NCBI RefSeq assembly: GCF_024159265.1 | Contig: NZ_JAMYWY010000001.1 | Location: 5,952,001-6,016,000 of the forward strand | Reading direction: 5' to 3' | Source: Paenibacillus sp. 1781tsa1 | GTDB lineage: Bacteria; Bacillota; Bacilli; Paenibacillales; Paenibacillaceae | Length of the DNA: 64,000 bases | In this document: positions 1 through 7,905 of the stretch, one piece after another | Layout: every line of letters starts with the position of its first letter | Numbering within the stretch: position 1 is the stretch's first letter | Position numbers and translations under genes: made by a program | Notes under the pieces: model-generated | What the model was told of the DNA's origin: nothing | Databases searched by the model: none | Seen by the model: only the letters and a program-made list of their open reading frames with translations

Positions 1-2006
1 AACAAGTTCCGCAAAATCTGTTTGACGCGATGACTGTCTGTGTACACCCATTCCGGTAAATCGTTGTCGAATTCGATGTTCAAGTTCAGTTCTTTTTTAT
101 TCGCCATTGGTCCAAAGTTTTGCTGAACAAAGCTGGTCAGCTCTTCCATTCGAACCGTCTCATAATTGATATCCATCTTACCGGCGTCCACTTTGGACAG
201 ATCCAGAATCTCATCGATCATCTTCAGCAGATCCGCACCCGACATGTAGATGGTTTGCGCATATTCCTGCTGTTTGTCAGTCAGATTCCCACCCTTGTTC
301 TCCGACAATAACTGAGACAAAATGAGCAAACTGTTCAATGGTGTACGGAGTTCATGTGACATATTCGCTAAAAATTCGGACTTGTACTTGCTTGTCATCG
401 ACAGCTGTGTAGCTTGTTGTTCCAACTGTGTCTTCGTTTTCTCAATTTCGTCATTTTTCTCTTCGACTTCACGCACCTGCTCTTCAAGCGCCCGCGTCTT
501 GGCAATGAGCTCCGTATTGAAATGCTCCAGTTCTTCCTGCTGACGCTGCAGCAATTCCTCGGAACGTTTAAGCGCCTCTGTCTGCTCCTCCAGATTCTCA
601 TTGGAACGACGAAGTTCTTCTTGCTGTGTCTGCAATTCTTCCGATTGAACCTGCAGTTCCTCAGTCAGTGCCTGGGATTCACGCAGCAACTCCTCCACAC
701 GCAAACGACGTCGAACGTTGTTCAAAATTACGCCCAGGTTCATAATCAGTTGGGTGAACAACTGCTTGTGAAGTTCATTGAACCCTTCAAAGGAAGCCAA
801 CTCAACTACGCCAATCAGTTCATCTTCAAACACGACAGGATAGATCATGATACCCGCAGCACGTGTTGAGCCTGAAGCTGAACCAATATGCACATAATCT
901 TCAGGTGTATTTTCCAGAATAATCGGTGTCATATCCAGCGCGGCTTGACCAATCAGGCCTTCACCGATCCGGTACATTTCCTTGCCAACGTCTTCATTCT
1001 CTTCGAATGCATATGCACCGTAACGTCTCAGTTCGTCGGGATGTTTCTCCTCATCGATCAGATAGACGACACCGAGCTGAGCACCAAGAACCGGTGTAAA
1101 CTCGCTGATAAACATTTGTGAGATTTGGCGAATGGATCCAATCCCCCGAAGTAGCTCTGGAACTCTTGCGATGTTAGAGTTCATCCAGTTCTGATCCTGT
1201 TGAGCCTGTACATAAGCCTTCTCGATCTCCAGTTTTTCTTCCAAATCACTGGATACATCTTTGAACACACTGGCAATCTGACCAATTTCGTCTGTGGATT
1301 TGATCTGTATGCGTCTAATGGTGCGGTAACGGCCTTTGCCAAAACTGGTGATCATCATGGATACGGTGTTCAGACCCCGCGTAATGCTCGGCAGCACCCA
1401 CATAATGACGCCCAGTGCAAGTAACAGCCCCGCAATCATAATACTTATCGTGATCTGCACTGCTCTTGTATACGCTGCGTTAGCATTCTTGATCTCGGCA
1501 TCAATCTCTTGGTCCTGATACCGGGAAAGAGCATTCAAACTATCCACAGCTTCTTTTTGCACCGCGAGTCCTGTTGCATTACGGTAGTTATTCGCATCTT
1601 CCACCCGGTTTTGGGACATCAGGCTGATCTGTCTGGTAGCATAGTTGTTATAAGCCTCCCATGCCGTATTGACACGATCCACCAGCTGATGTTCAGGTGC
1701 ACTGTCTGCCCTTTTTCTCACTTCCTCGAGGTTACGATCACCACGCTCTTTCATCGCTTTCAAATCCCCATCTGCTGCCCCAATGGAGTTGGTTGGGTTT
1801 AATAACAAGTTAGCCAGCACTTTGGCAATGTCATTAACCTCGCCGCGTGCAGCTGAGGTGAACCTTACTTTGAGATAACGTTCTTGATACATCTGATCAA
1901 TCTGCTTATTGCTACTGTTCAGGCGTTCATAACTCACAAACGTGAGTACGATCAAAATAGCCATCAGAGCGGTAAACCCAATCAGCAGTTTATTCCTGAT
2001 CTTCAT
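1..2006 (-). CDS. Sensor histidine kinase with HAMP, GAF and long coiled coil (3' end beyond window)
   Basis: Membrane sensor kinase; about 668 residues are visible and the ATPase part runs off the left edge. It starts MKIRNKLLIGFTALMAI with TM1 at about residues 6-26, an extracytoplasmic helical domain, TM2 at about 180-204, HAMP at about 205-255, a GAF domain at about 290-410, a Glu/Gln-rich coiled coil at about 430-545 and an H-box (SHELRTPLNSLL) near residue 552. Its ATG overlaps the stop of the upstream receiver-phosphatase gene by ATGA, so the two are translationally coupled and probably one signalling unit. The architecture resembles large hybrid kinases that carry C-terminal receivers; whether receivers follow cannot be seen. 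The input signal is unknown. Confidence 0.9.
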   Translation of the reverse strand, partial: MKIRNKLLIGFTALMAILIVLTFVSYERLNSSNKQIDQMYQERYLKVRFTSAARGEVNDIAKVLANLLLNPTNSIGAADGDLKAMKERGDRNLEEVRKRADSAPEHQLVDRVNTAWEAYNNYATRQISLMSQNRVEDANNYRNATGLAVQKEAVDSLNALSRYQDQEIDAEIKNANAAYTRAVQITISIMIAGLLLALGVIMWVLPSITRGLNTVSMMITSFGKGRYRTIRRIQIKSTDEIGQIASVFKDVSSDLEEKLEIEKAYVQAQQDQNWMNSNIARVPELLRGIGSIRQISQMFISEFTPVLGAQLGVVYLIDEEKHPDELRRYGAYAFEENEDVGKEMYRIGEGLIGQAALDMTPIILENTPEDYVHIGSASGSTRAAGIMIYPVVFEDELIGVVELASFEGFNELHKQLFTQLIMNLGVILNNVRRRLRVEELLRESQALTEELQVQSEELQTQQEELRRSNENLEEQTEALKRSEELLQRQQEELEHFNTELIAKTRALEEQVREVEEKNDEIEKTKTQLEQQATQLSMTSKYKSEFLANMSHELRTPLNSLLILSQLLSENKGGNLTDKQQEYAQTIYMSGADLLKMIDEILDLSKVDAGKMDINYETVRMEELTSFVQQNFGPMANKKELNLNIEFDNDLPEWVYTDSHRVKQILRNL

Positions 2007-3172
2007 TCATCGCCCGCCCCTTTATCTAAAGTAATCCAGACCAGACATTTATCATCATCCCGCTCCTGGGGAATTTCGTCGTCAAAAAACATGGCCTGCA
2101 TGGCAGCTTCATTCCACTGATGTGAGCCGGTCAGTTTTTCGATCAGGAATTCATGTTGTTCCTCCTGCCCGCCCTGAACAGCTTCCAATAGTCCATCCGT
2201 ATAGAGTGCAATATGGCCGTCACCCTCGTAATGGATGGTTTGCGGTTCAATATCCATTTTGTCAAATAACCCAACAGGACAGCAGACACTGTCAAATGTG
2301 GTGACACTGCCGTCGTTTCGGAAGAATAAAGCAGGTGGGTGCCCTGCGTTAACATAATCAATGCGCTTCATCCGTGTATCCACGACCAGATAAATTGCCG
2401 TGAAATAATACTGTACCAATTGTTTCTCCAGATGGAGCTGGTTAAAACGCCGGTTCAACTCCTGAATGACCTTCTCTGGATCCACATAAGTGGTAACCGT
2501 ATCCTTCAAGACAGAAGCGATAAACATGGTAAACAGGGATGAAGATATCCCGTGTCCCATCATGTCGAGCAGCAGTACTCCGTAACGACCTTCCCCAAGG
2601 GGATACCAAGAATATAGATCACCCGCAAGCTCAAAAGATGGTTTATAGATGGCATGCACTTGGAACAACGGGTCCCGAATTGCCGGACTTAATACGGCAT
2701 TTTGAACCATTGCTGCCAACTTGAGCTCATCCTGAATACGTTGATCACGCTCTTTATGCCAATCCTTTTCCTGTTTCAAACGAAGTGCAAGTCGAATTCT
2801 GGCCATCAGTTCGACTTTATTAATCGGTTTGGTCACATAGTCAGATGCACCTGCATCCAATGCTTCGGCAAGTTTCTTGGAGTCCCCGATGGCAGTCACC
2901 ATAATAATCGGTATATCCTTCAAATTTTCAAATTTCTGCACAATACTGCAGGCTTCGATACCGTCCATCTCGGGCATCATCATATCTAGCAAAATCAGGT
3001 CAATATCCGACGGTCTTGGACGAAGTTCATTGCTTTCCTCCCCAATTCCCAACACTTCAAACATTTCCATGGCGGAACTCGCCGTTACAATGTCACGATA
3101 GTTCTCTTTTTTCAGAATTTCTCGAATGATAATGACATTCGTCGGATTGTCGTCAACAATAAGTATTCTCAT
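2003..3172 (-). CDS. Response regulator with PP2C/SpoIIE-type phosphatase output
   Basis: 389 residues. The N-terminal receiver has the acidic pocket (VDD at 6-8), phospho-acceptor Asp63 in LLDMMMPEMDG and Lys115 in TKPIN. A short coiled linker leads to a SpoIIE/RsbU-type PP2C domain (about 185-385) with the metal-binding motifs AGDLYSW and LLDMMGHG and a C-terminal DDDKCLVWI. Proteins of this type dephosphorylate anti-anti-sigma (STAS) partners in partner-switching cascades; the target here is not in the window. It precedes the coupled histidine kinase, which is its likely phosphodonor. Nearby stress-type genes with SigB/SigF-like promoters suggest, but do not prove, a role in general stress signalling. 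Confidence 0.92.
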   Translation of the reverse strand: MRILIVDDNPTNVIIIREILKKENYRDIVTASSAMEMFEVLGIGEESNELRPRPSDIDLILLDMMMPEMDGIEACSIVQKFENLKDIPIIMVTAIGDSKKLAEALDAGASDYVTKPINKVELMARIRLALRLKQEKDWHKERDQRIQDELKLAAMVQNAVLSPAIRDPLFQVHAIYKPSFELAGDLYSWYPLGEGRYGVLLLDMMGHGISSSLFTMFIASVLKDTVTTYVDPEKVIQELNRRFNQLHLEKQLVQYYFTAIYLVVDTRMKRIDYVNAGHPPALFFRNDGSVTTFDSVCCPVGLFDKMDIEPQTIHYEGDGHIALYTDGLLEAVQGGQEEQHEFLIEKLTGSHQWNEAAMQAMFFDDEIPQERDDDKCLVWITLDKGAGDE

Positions 3173-3398
3173 TGATATCTCCTTATCTGTGGCGTCCGGG
3201 TTTGTCGATTCTTATTAGGTAAAAACGAACGTTGATTTTACATATTTTGCATACAAAACGGCAGTAGACATAATAATTCCTAGTATAACTATAATGGTAA
3301 AACCAAAAAAACTCTATCAGTAAATGGCACCATCACGGGTAATGTTCACCGCTTTTCGCCCTGTTTTTGCAGCGTCCTGATCCCGCTTCCAAACTTGC

Positions 3399-3448
3399 AA
3401 AAACATAGATAAGGAATGGGGAAAGCCCCATTCCTTATCTATGTTTTT
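3399..3448 (-). terminator. Long perfect hairpin terminator after the yflT-like gene
   Basis: A 23-bp perfect stem (3399-3421 with 3426-3448) with a 4-base loop, flanked by A and T runs. It lies about 75 bases past the stop of the minus-strand stress gene. The rest of 3173-3522 holds the leader of the receiver-phosphatase gene and nothing else recognised. Confidence 0.8.
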
Positions 3449-3522
3449 GATTAAGCATTTTACCTAAGTGATTCAGAAGCTTGTCCATATTCAGCAAACT
3501 TCAAGTTGCACCGTTATATTGA

Positions 3523-3867
3523 TCAATCTTTCTTTTTGGCAATTACGAGTACTTTACCTTTGTCTAACTCACTCTCGTAGAAGTCAGCTTCGGCTTCGGT
3601 AAAGCCCATCGAAACAATTTTGGCCCGGAGTTCATCACCACGTGAGCGGAACAGATTCGCCAAGGAATCAAATACGCCTTCTTCCTTTATGCCAATTTCT
3701 TTGGCATCTGCTGTATCGGCAATTCGATCTGTACGATCCTTCTCATGGGCGAGAACAAAGATTTGATCAGCAAGGTATCCGGTAATCTGCAATTCTTTCA
3801 CCGCTTCTACCGCCTGGACTCCGTTTTCTACCACTTTTGCATAAGCTTGCTCATTGGTTGAATTCAT
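3523..3867 (-). CDS. yflT: General stress protein 17M-like (YflT family)
   Basis: 114 residues. It matches the general-stress 17M/YflT domain: a compact alpha-beta protein with the typical opening VENGVQAVEAVKELQITGY, an I-F-V-L-A-H core and a C-terminal DKGKVLVIAKK strand. Function is unknown; in Bacillus relatives the family belongs to the SigB regulon. An in-frame GTG lies 9 bases upstream at 3876, but it abuts the AGAGGAGA ribosome site, whereas the ATG at 3867 sits 8 bases after it, so the ATG is chosen. A SigB-like promoter lies upstream at 3917-3942 and a strong hairpin terminator downstream, so the gene is monocistronic. Confidence 0.85.
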   Translation of the reverse strand: MNSTNEQAYAKVVENGVQAVEAVKELQITGYLADQIFVLAHEKDRTDRIADTADAKEIGIKEEGVFDSLANLFRSRGDELRAKIVSMGFTEAEADFYESELDKGKVLVIAKKKD

Positions 3868-3916
3868 CGTTTCCACTCTCCTCTGATTTAATCTTCTGTA
3901 TCGAGCTACTTAATAT

Positions 3917-3942
3917 ATAACCATACTATATGGGGTTGAAAC
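3917..3942 (-). promoter_or_regulatory. SigB/SigF-type promoter of yflT-like gene
   Basis: On the minus strand GTTTCA (3942-3937), 14 bases, GGTTAT (3922-3917), about 50 bases before the ATG. This is close to the SigB consensus GTTTaa-N12-14-GGGTAt and nearly identical in motif and spacing to two other sites in this window. Confidence 0.5.
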
Positions 3943-3961
3943 GATTTAGTAATAACCAATA

Positions 3962-4495
3962 TCAGGATACGGTATCATCAAAAAGATCAATGCCATCAAT
4001 CTGGTTAGAGCCTGACTTTATATATACCTTTAGCGCCTGATCTCCACGGAGAAATACTTCTCCATCCTCGGCCACATAATAAGGTTTCCCGAGAGCATGA
4101 TGGATCGCTTCAATCTTCATCTCAATTCTCTCTCCGTTTAACACAATGTGATCTTCAGACGCATCGATATGCACATATTGAATGACATCCGTATCTTCAC
4201 ACAAGCCAACCTTCACATCACGAAAATGATATTCAGGGCATCCCAGATAAGGATCTTCCTGTTTATTCACCGGTTGGCCCTTCTTGGCCACCAAATCGTC
4301 CATGGTGTCATCCAGAGAAATGCCATTCAGAGTCCGAAAATGCTGGAAAGTCTCGGATCGATCAACAGCCAGAGTCACCTCTGACGCCTTCTCTTCCATT
4401 GCCGTCCATTGCATATCGTGAGCAGCGGGTACCGCTGCCGGTTGAACGGAAAAGGGAGAAATTACGCTAAACATCACAAGCAGTAGTTTCATCAT
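3962..4495 (-). CDS. Exported protein of unknown function
   Basis: 177 residues starting MMKLLLVMFSVISPFS, a signal peptide probably cleaved after the Ala-rich PAAVPAAHD. The mature part contains a short repeated-fold pattern: LNGISLDDTMDDLVAKKGQP and, later, IEAIHHALGKPYYVAEDGE, both reminiscent of small beta-lactamase-inhibitor-like/SmpA-type modules in which a helix precedes a GxP turn. I do not recognise the family. A GTG at 4504 is in frame, but it overlaps the AAAGGG ribosome site, so ATG 4495 is preferred. It follows the DUF948 gene on the same strand by about 68 bases and may be co-transcribed with it. Confidence 0.7.
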   Translation of the reverse strand: MMKLLLVMFSVISPFSVQPAAVPAAHDMQWTAMEEKASEVTLAVDRSETFQHFRTLNGISLDDTMDDLVAKKGQPVNKQEDPYLGCPEYHFRDVKVGLCEDTDVIQYVHIDASEDHIVLNGERIEMKIEAIHHALGKPYYVAEDGEVFLRGDQALKVYIKSGSNQIDGIDLFDDTVS

Positions 4496-4563
4496 GATTC
4501 TCACCCTTTCATCAGGTTCATCACCGCTCTGAAGGTTTCTTTATGGATTACAAAGCGATCATG

Positions 4564-5073
4564 TTATTTACGCATTCGTTGCCATACATTCGCCGCAACA
4601 TCCACATACTTCATCCAGTTCTTCCCGCCCTTAGCATCACCATTATATGTAGCTTCATAGGATTGCAGGGTACGATCCGTTGATGTAGCAGGTGGTGCTG
4701 TTACATGAGACGGTTCAGCGTGCTTTGTATCTGCGGCATGGTTTCGTTTCGTCTGAAATCTGGCCATCAGCGTCGTGGAGACTTGCTTGGCTGCCGCCGT
4801 CACCTCGTTCAACACTTCTCCGAGATTTTCAACAGATTCCATTACAGGATCAATTTTTTTCATTTTGTGCTGTACATCCACCGTAATATCATTGGCGTGT
4901 CTTACCGTTTGCTTGACTTCATAACTAAGTTCATCAATGGTCTTCTGTACCTCCTGCAATGTCTGTGAGACATTGTCCAAGGAACCCTGAGCGGATTTCA
5001 AGGTACGAATTAAGAAGAAAACAAGGACTGCAAATGCCACTGCAATCAGGGCCACGCTAATTTGATAGATCAT
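4564..5073 (-). CDS. DUF948 general stress membrane protein (YtxG-like)
   Basis: 169 residues. One N-terminal transmembrane segment (about 4-24, ISVALIAVAFAVLVFFLI) is followed by a long heptad-rich helix with the DUF948 pattern (SLDNVSQTLQEVQKTIDEL, then VMESVENLGEVLNEV) and a low-complexity His/Thr/Pro linker before a conserved-looking end KWMKYVDVAANVW. Bacillus YtxG, a SigB-dependent general stress protein, has the same layout; biochemical function is unknown. A SigB-like promoter lies 48 bases upstream (5121-5146). The exported protein gene downstream may share the transcript. Confidence 0.85.
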   Translation of the reverse strand: MIYQISVALIAVAFAVLVFFLIRTLKSAQGSLDNVSQTLQEVQKTIDELSYEVKQTVRHANDITVDVQHKMKKIDPVMESVENLGEVLNEVTAAAKQVSTTLMARFQTKRNHAADTKHAEPSHVTAPPATSTDRTLQSYEATYNGDAKGGKNWMKYVDVAANVWQRMRK

Positions 5074-5120
5074 AGAAGAACCTCACTTTCCATATGTGCA
5101 TCAGTTTGTTATTGCTATAG

Positions 5121-5146
5121 TTACCCGGCGATTTCCCGGACGAAAC
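5121..5146 (-). promoter_or_regulatory. SigB/SigF-type promoter of DUF948 gene
   Basis: On the minus strand GTTTCG (5146-5141), 14 bases, GGGTAA (5126-5121), ending 48 bases before the ATG. It is the best consensus match of the three similar sites. Confidence 0.55.
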
Positions 5147-5195
5147 AAAATTACATGTTACTTCAAATATGCTCTCGCTTGGAAAAAAAACCAAT

Positions 5196-5221
5196 GTTTC
5201 AACTGGATAGCCCCCGGTTAA
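5196..5221 (+). promoter_or_regulatory. SigB/SigF-type promoter of DUF1328 gene
   Basis: GTTTCA (5196-5201), 14 bases, GGTTAA (5216-5221), 73 bases before the ATG at 5294. It diverges from the DUF948 promoter, which has the same spacer length. Confidence 0.5.
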
Positions 5222-5293
5222 AGTTAGACTACACAAGGCGGTGAGGTGAACACAACTCACCCAACAATCAAGTATACGAAAGGATGAAACCTT

Positions 5294-5458
5294 ATGTTGA
5301 AATGGTCTGTATTATTTCTAATTATTGCACTGGTAGCAGGTATTTTTGGATTCTTCGGTATTGTTGAAGCAGCTGCTTCAATCGCGAAAGTACTCTTCTT
5401 CATCTTTGTAGTACTGTTCGTCATCTCCCTCATTACGGGACGCAGCCGAATGCGATAA
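5294..5458 (+). CDS. DUF1328 small membrane protein (YtjA-like)
   Basis: 54 residues, MLKWSVLFLIIALVAGIFGF then IVEAAASIAKVLFFIFVVLF, ending TGRSRMR. It has two hydrophobic helices with the W-x2-F, GxFGF and A-x3-AKVLFF pattern of DUF1328, a widespread stress-associated small membrane protein of unknown function. AAAGGATG lies 8 bases before the ATG. It sits behind a SigB-like promoter and ahead of a hairpin terminator. Confidence 0.88.
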   Translation: MLKWSVLFLIIALVAGIFGFFGIVEAAASIAKVLFFIFVVLFVISLITGRSRMR

Positions 5459-5494
5459 CCTCAGCTCTGACTGAGTAATATTAACGAATACATA

Positions 5495-5531
5495 CAAAAG
5501 CCGATCGTGCTACCAAGCCGATTGGCTTTTG
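5495..5531 (+). terminator. Terminator after DUF1328 gene
   Basis: CAAAAGCCGATCG pairs with CGATTGGCTTTTG (13 bp including one G-U). The T tract is short. Between here and 5822 only the extended -10 promoter at 5734-5742 is seen. Confidence 0.6.
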
Positions 5532-5733
5532 TGCGTTTAGGCATAGGTCAACTTTTCTATATTATGTATTGCACTCCCTCCTGCTTTATTCCAAGCTGCT
5601 CTCCCATGAATTTCAAAAAACAGGACCTTTTTGAGATAGCCAACCCGGTTTTATCCCACCGAAGTATGATTTTTACAGGCTTCCTATATACCCACATATG
5701 CGCCAGTTGACACTGGAGAATGCAAGAAAATAT

Positions 5734-5742
5734 TGTTATAAT
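5734..5742 (+). promoter_or_regulatory. Extended -10 promoter of secreted SH3-like protein
   Basis: TGTTATAAT, an extended SigA -10 about 80 bases before the ATG at 5823. A TTGACA is present at 5707-5712, but its 24-base spacing is too long to act with this -10. Confidence 0.4.
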
Positions 5743-5822
5743 TTGTGATTCATAGGTGAGCTTGCTTGGTTACTTTAAACACAGGACAACAAATTACATA
5801 CCTAACCGAGGAGGAAAAACAA

Positions 5823-6332
5823 ATGAAAAAAATCGTAAGTTTTGCCGCTGCTTTAACGTTGATGGGTTCGATGGCTGCCGCTGCTGGTGCAGAGGAAGCG
5901 GTTACCGGAACGGTGACTCCCGAAAAAGGAACTGAAGCTACAACAACGACAACAACTCCGGCTGTTGAAGTGAACAAACCGGCTGTAGACACAGTAGAAG
6001 GTACTGCTGAGACAGTAACCGGTACAACAACAGACACTACAGGTGCAGAAGGTACTTCAACAACAACTGAAACTCCAGCTACGACTACAGATGATAAAAT
6101 GTTTGAAGAGCCACTTGTAAAACCAGGCGATGAAGTACTGGTACCTACAATGTTGCTGAACCTTCTGGAGCGCACTTGGTTCTATGATGCACCTAACGGT
6201 AAACCAATCGGTGCATTGAGCTCCCAAGTTATCGATACAACAGGTGAAGTGGTTGACGGATTCGACGGTGGCGAGTGGGTGCAAGTGTACACTTGGAAAG
6301 GCAAAGCGTGGATCCACGTTGCCATTCAGTAA
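5823..6332 (+). CDS. Secreted protein with Thr-rich linker and SH3-like C-terminal domain
   Basis: 169 residues. MKKIVSFAAALTLMGSMAAA is a signal peptide, with a likely cut at AGA-EE. Residues about 25-95 are a Thr/Glu/Val low-complexity stretch. The C-terminal 70 residues (VPTMLLNLLERTWFYDAPNG ... GGEWVQVYTWKGKAWIHV) look like a bacterial SH3-type wall-binding domain. The ATG follows GAGGAGGAAAAACAA; a longer frame from 5766 lacks such a site. It may be a wall-associated protein; function unknown. It has its own promoter and a bidirectional terminator. Confidence 0.8.
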   Translation: MKKIVSFAAALTLMGSMAAAAGAEEAVTGTVTPEKGTEATTTTTTPAVEVNKPAVDTVEGTAETVTGTTTDTTGAEGTSTTTETPATTTDDKMFEEPLVKPGDEVLVPTMLLNLLERTWFYDAPNGKPIGALSSQVIDTTGEVVDGFDGGEWVQVYTWKGKAWIHVAIQ

Positions 6333-6359
6333 CATCGTATAATCGTTCTAACGATAAGT

Positions 6360-6397
6360 AAAGAGGACAGCACGCACAATCGCGGCTGTCCTCTTTT
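6360..6397. terminator. Bidirectional terminator between convergent genes
   Basis: AAAGAGGACAGC (6360-6371) pairs with GCTGTCCTCTTT (6385-6396). It serves the plus-strand secreted protein gene and the minus-strand CDF gene. Confidence 0.85.
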
Positions 6398-6423
6398 GAT
6401 TTTCCAGGATGTTCACTCCCTGT

Positions 6424-7311
6424 TCAAAGGTTCCCTGTGACTTCTTCCGTCTTCGGTTCAACATGTACATGTACATGCATGATGTTATGCGATCGCTTCA
6501 GACGCTCTTCCACTCTGTCGCAGATCTGATGGCCTTCAATCAAGCTTAAGCCTCCGTCCACTTCGATAACCACATCCACAAGTACATGACTTCCATGCAC
6601 ACGTGCCTTTACATCCTTGATCTTTTCAACACCTGGAACACGAGCTACGGAGGATCTGAGATCCGTCAAGTCCTTCTGATCAAATCCATCGGTAAGACGA
6701 TGTGTAGAATCCCGAAAAATCTCCCAAGCCGTCTTGCAGATCAACAGACCTACAGCAATGGCAGCTACTTTATCCAGCCATGGTAGTCCGAACTGCGCAC
6801 CTATAATTCCAACGGCAGCGCCTATGCTGACCCAGGCATCCGAACGATTATCTTTCGCCGCTGCCATCAGCGCCTGACTATTAATTTGTTTAGCCAGACG
6901 GTGATTGTAACGATATACGCCTAACATCACCACAGCACAGACTACAGCCACTGCAGCCGCCCAGAGGTTTGGAGCAACAAAGGCTCCTTCATACCAGGAG
7001 CGAATGGCTTCAACCAATACTTGCAACCCAACCATAGCCATAATAAATGAAGCCACCAAGGCAGCAACAGTCTCCGCTCTAAAATGACCATAGGCATGAT
7101 CCGAATCAGGTGGTTTCTGGGAGATCCGAAGCCCGATCAATACAGCAACAGATGCCACAATATCCGTAAGGTTATTAAAACCATCGGCCAACAAGGCGCT
7201 GGAAGCAAATACATATCCACAGATCAGCTTAAAGGCGGACAAGACGAGATAGGCTACAATACTCACCCAAGCCCCTCGCTCCCCTTTTCGAATTTCTTCA
7301 TAAGCGTTCAA
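6424..7311 (-). CDS. CDF-family cation efflux transporter, Mn-type
   Basis: About 295 residues, six TM helices and a C-terminal cytoplasmic domain ending in His-rich HVHVHVEP. TM2 carries LADGFNNLTD (N-x3-D at the metal site) and TM5 carries AKDNRSDAW (D-x3-D). This N/D-x3-D plus D-x3-D pair marks the manganese-type CDF clade (MneP/MneS/MntE), unlike the D-x3-D plus H-x3-D of zinc CDFs. Predicted role: proton-coupled Mn(II) export. Start: a GTG at 7323 overlaps the AAAGGAG site, so TTG 7311 (LNAYEEIRKGERG), which fits relatives better, is preferred. No yybP-ykoY Mn riboswitch is visible upstream. Confidence 0.88.
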   Translation of the reverse strand: MNAYEEIRKGERGAWVSIVAYLVLSAFKLICGYVFASSALLADGFNNLTDIVASVAVLIGLRISQKPPDSDHAYGHFRAETVAALVASFIMAMVGLQVLVEAIRSWYEGAFVAPNLWAAAVAVVCAVVMLGVYRYNHRLAKQINSQALMAAAKDNRSDAWVSIGAAVGIIGAQFGLPWLDKVAAIAVGLLICKTAWEIFRDSTHRLTDGFDQKDLTDLRSSVARVPGVEKIKDVKARVHGSHVLVDVVIEVDGGLSLIEGHQICDRVEERLKRSHNIMHVHVHVEPKTEEVTGNL

Positions 7312-7601
7312 ACCGGGCGACACTCCTTTAACGTTTCGTATTACGGTTTTTCCATGTTACCAAATGCGGAGCGTGTGGGTCTACAGAAACAGTGTTGCGA
7401 GGCTGCATTGCTGTAGGCAAGCCGAAACAAAGTTGCCAGACGGCAGGGCTGTAGTTATTGAGAAAAAATGTTGGCCTGGGTAAAATCAAAGGTTTTGAGC
7501 ATTTTATCAGGTTGCCCTTGTGGGGCTTTTATAAAACGTATAAAATAGGTACATCCCGTCCAATCTGGACGGCTTACTGTAAGACCGGGAGGGAAATAAC
7601 G

Positions 7602-7790
7602 ATGAGCGAAAATAACGAACCGAAAAAGGTCAGTTTGCAGGATGCTATACGCCAAAAGCTGGCGCAAAAGAAAGAACAGGCAAATTCCGGTAACCAATCC
7701 AGCGCCTACTTTGAAGGCGGACCTAAAGCGATGAAGAGTCAAAACAACAAGAAGCCTAACAACCAACGTCGCCGTACTGGTGGATCTTAG
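7602..7790 (+). CDS. Small basic hydrophilic protein of unknown function
   Basis: 62 residues, MSENNEPKKVSLQDAIRQKL, then an Asn/Gln/Lys/Arg-rich tail ending NQRRRTGGS. The ATG follows GGGAGGGAAATAACG. The first 30 residues can form an amphipathic helix; the rest looks disordered and positively charged, which would suit nucleic-acid contact, but no family is recognised. It has a small GC hairpin in its leader (about 7557-7574) and its own terminator. Confidence 0.7.
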   Translation: MSENNEPKKVSLQDAIRQKLAQKKEQANSGNQSSAYFEGGPKAMKSQNNKKPNNQRRRTGGS

Positions 7791-7826
7791 GTCTTAAAGC
7801 CGAAGAAAAACCCATTGGATTACAAA

Positions 7827-7867
7827 AAAGAACCGCAAGCCCTCTTCACAGAGGCTTGCGGTTCTTT
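7827..7867. terminator. Bidirectional terminator
   Basis: A 14-bp stem (AAAGAACCGCAAGC, 7827-7840, with 7854-7867) between the small basic protein gene and the convergent ABC-F gene. Confidence 0.85.
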
Positions 7868-7905
7868 GGTGTTGCTATGATAATGCGCCGTAGATGATGC
7901 TTCGT

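Noticed and set aside
414..869. 151-residue Leu/Phe-rich plus-strand frame
   Set aside because: Antisense of the Glu/Gln-rich coiled coil of the histidine kinase.
5750..6175. 141-residue Val/Ser-rich frame on the minus strand
   Set aside because: It mirrors the Thr-rich linker of the secreted protein on the plus strand; no ribosome site.
7312..7480. Search for a Mn (yybP-ykoY) riboswitch before the CDF gene
   Set aside because: The conserved loop sequences are absent.
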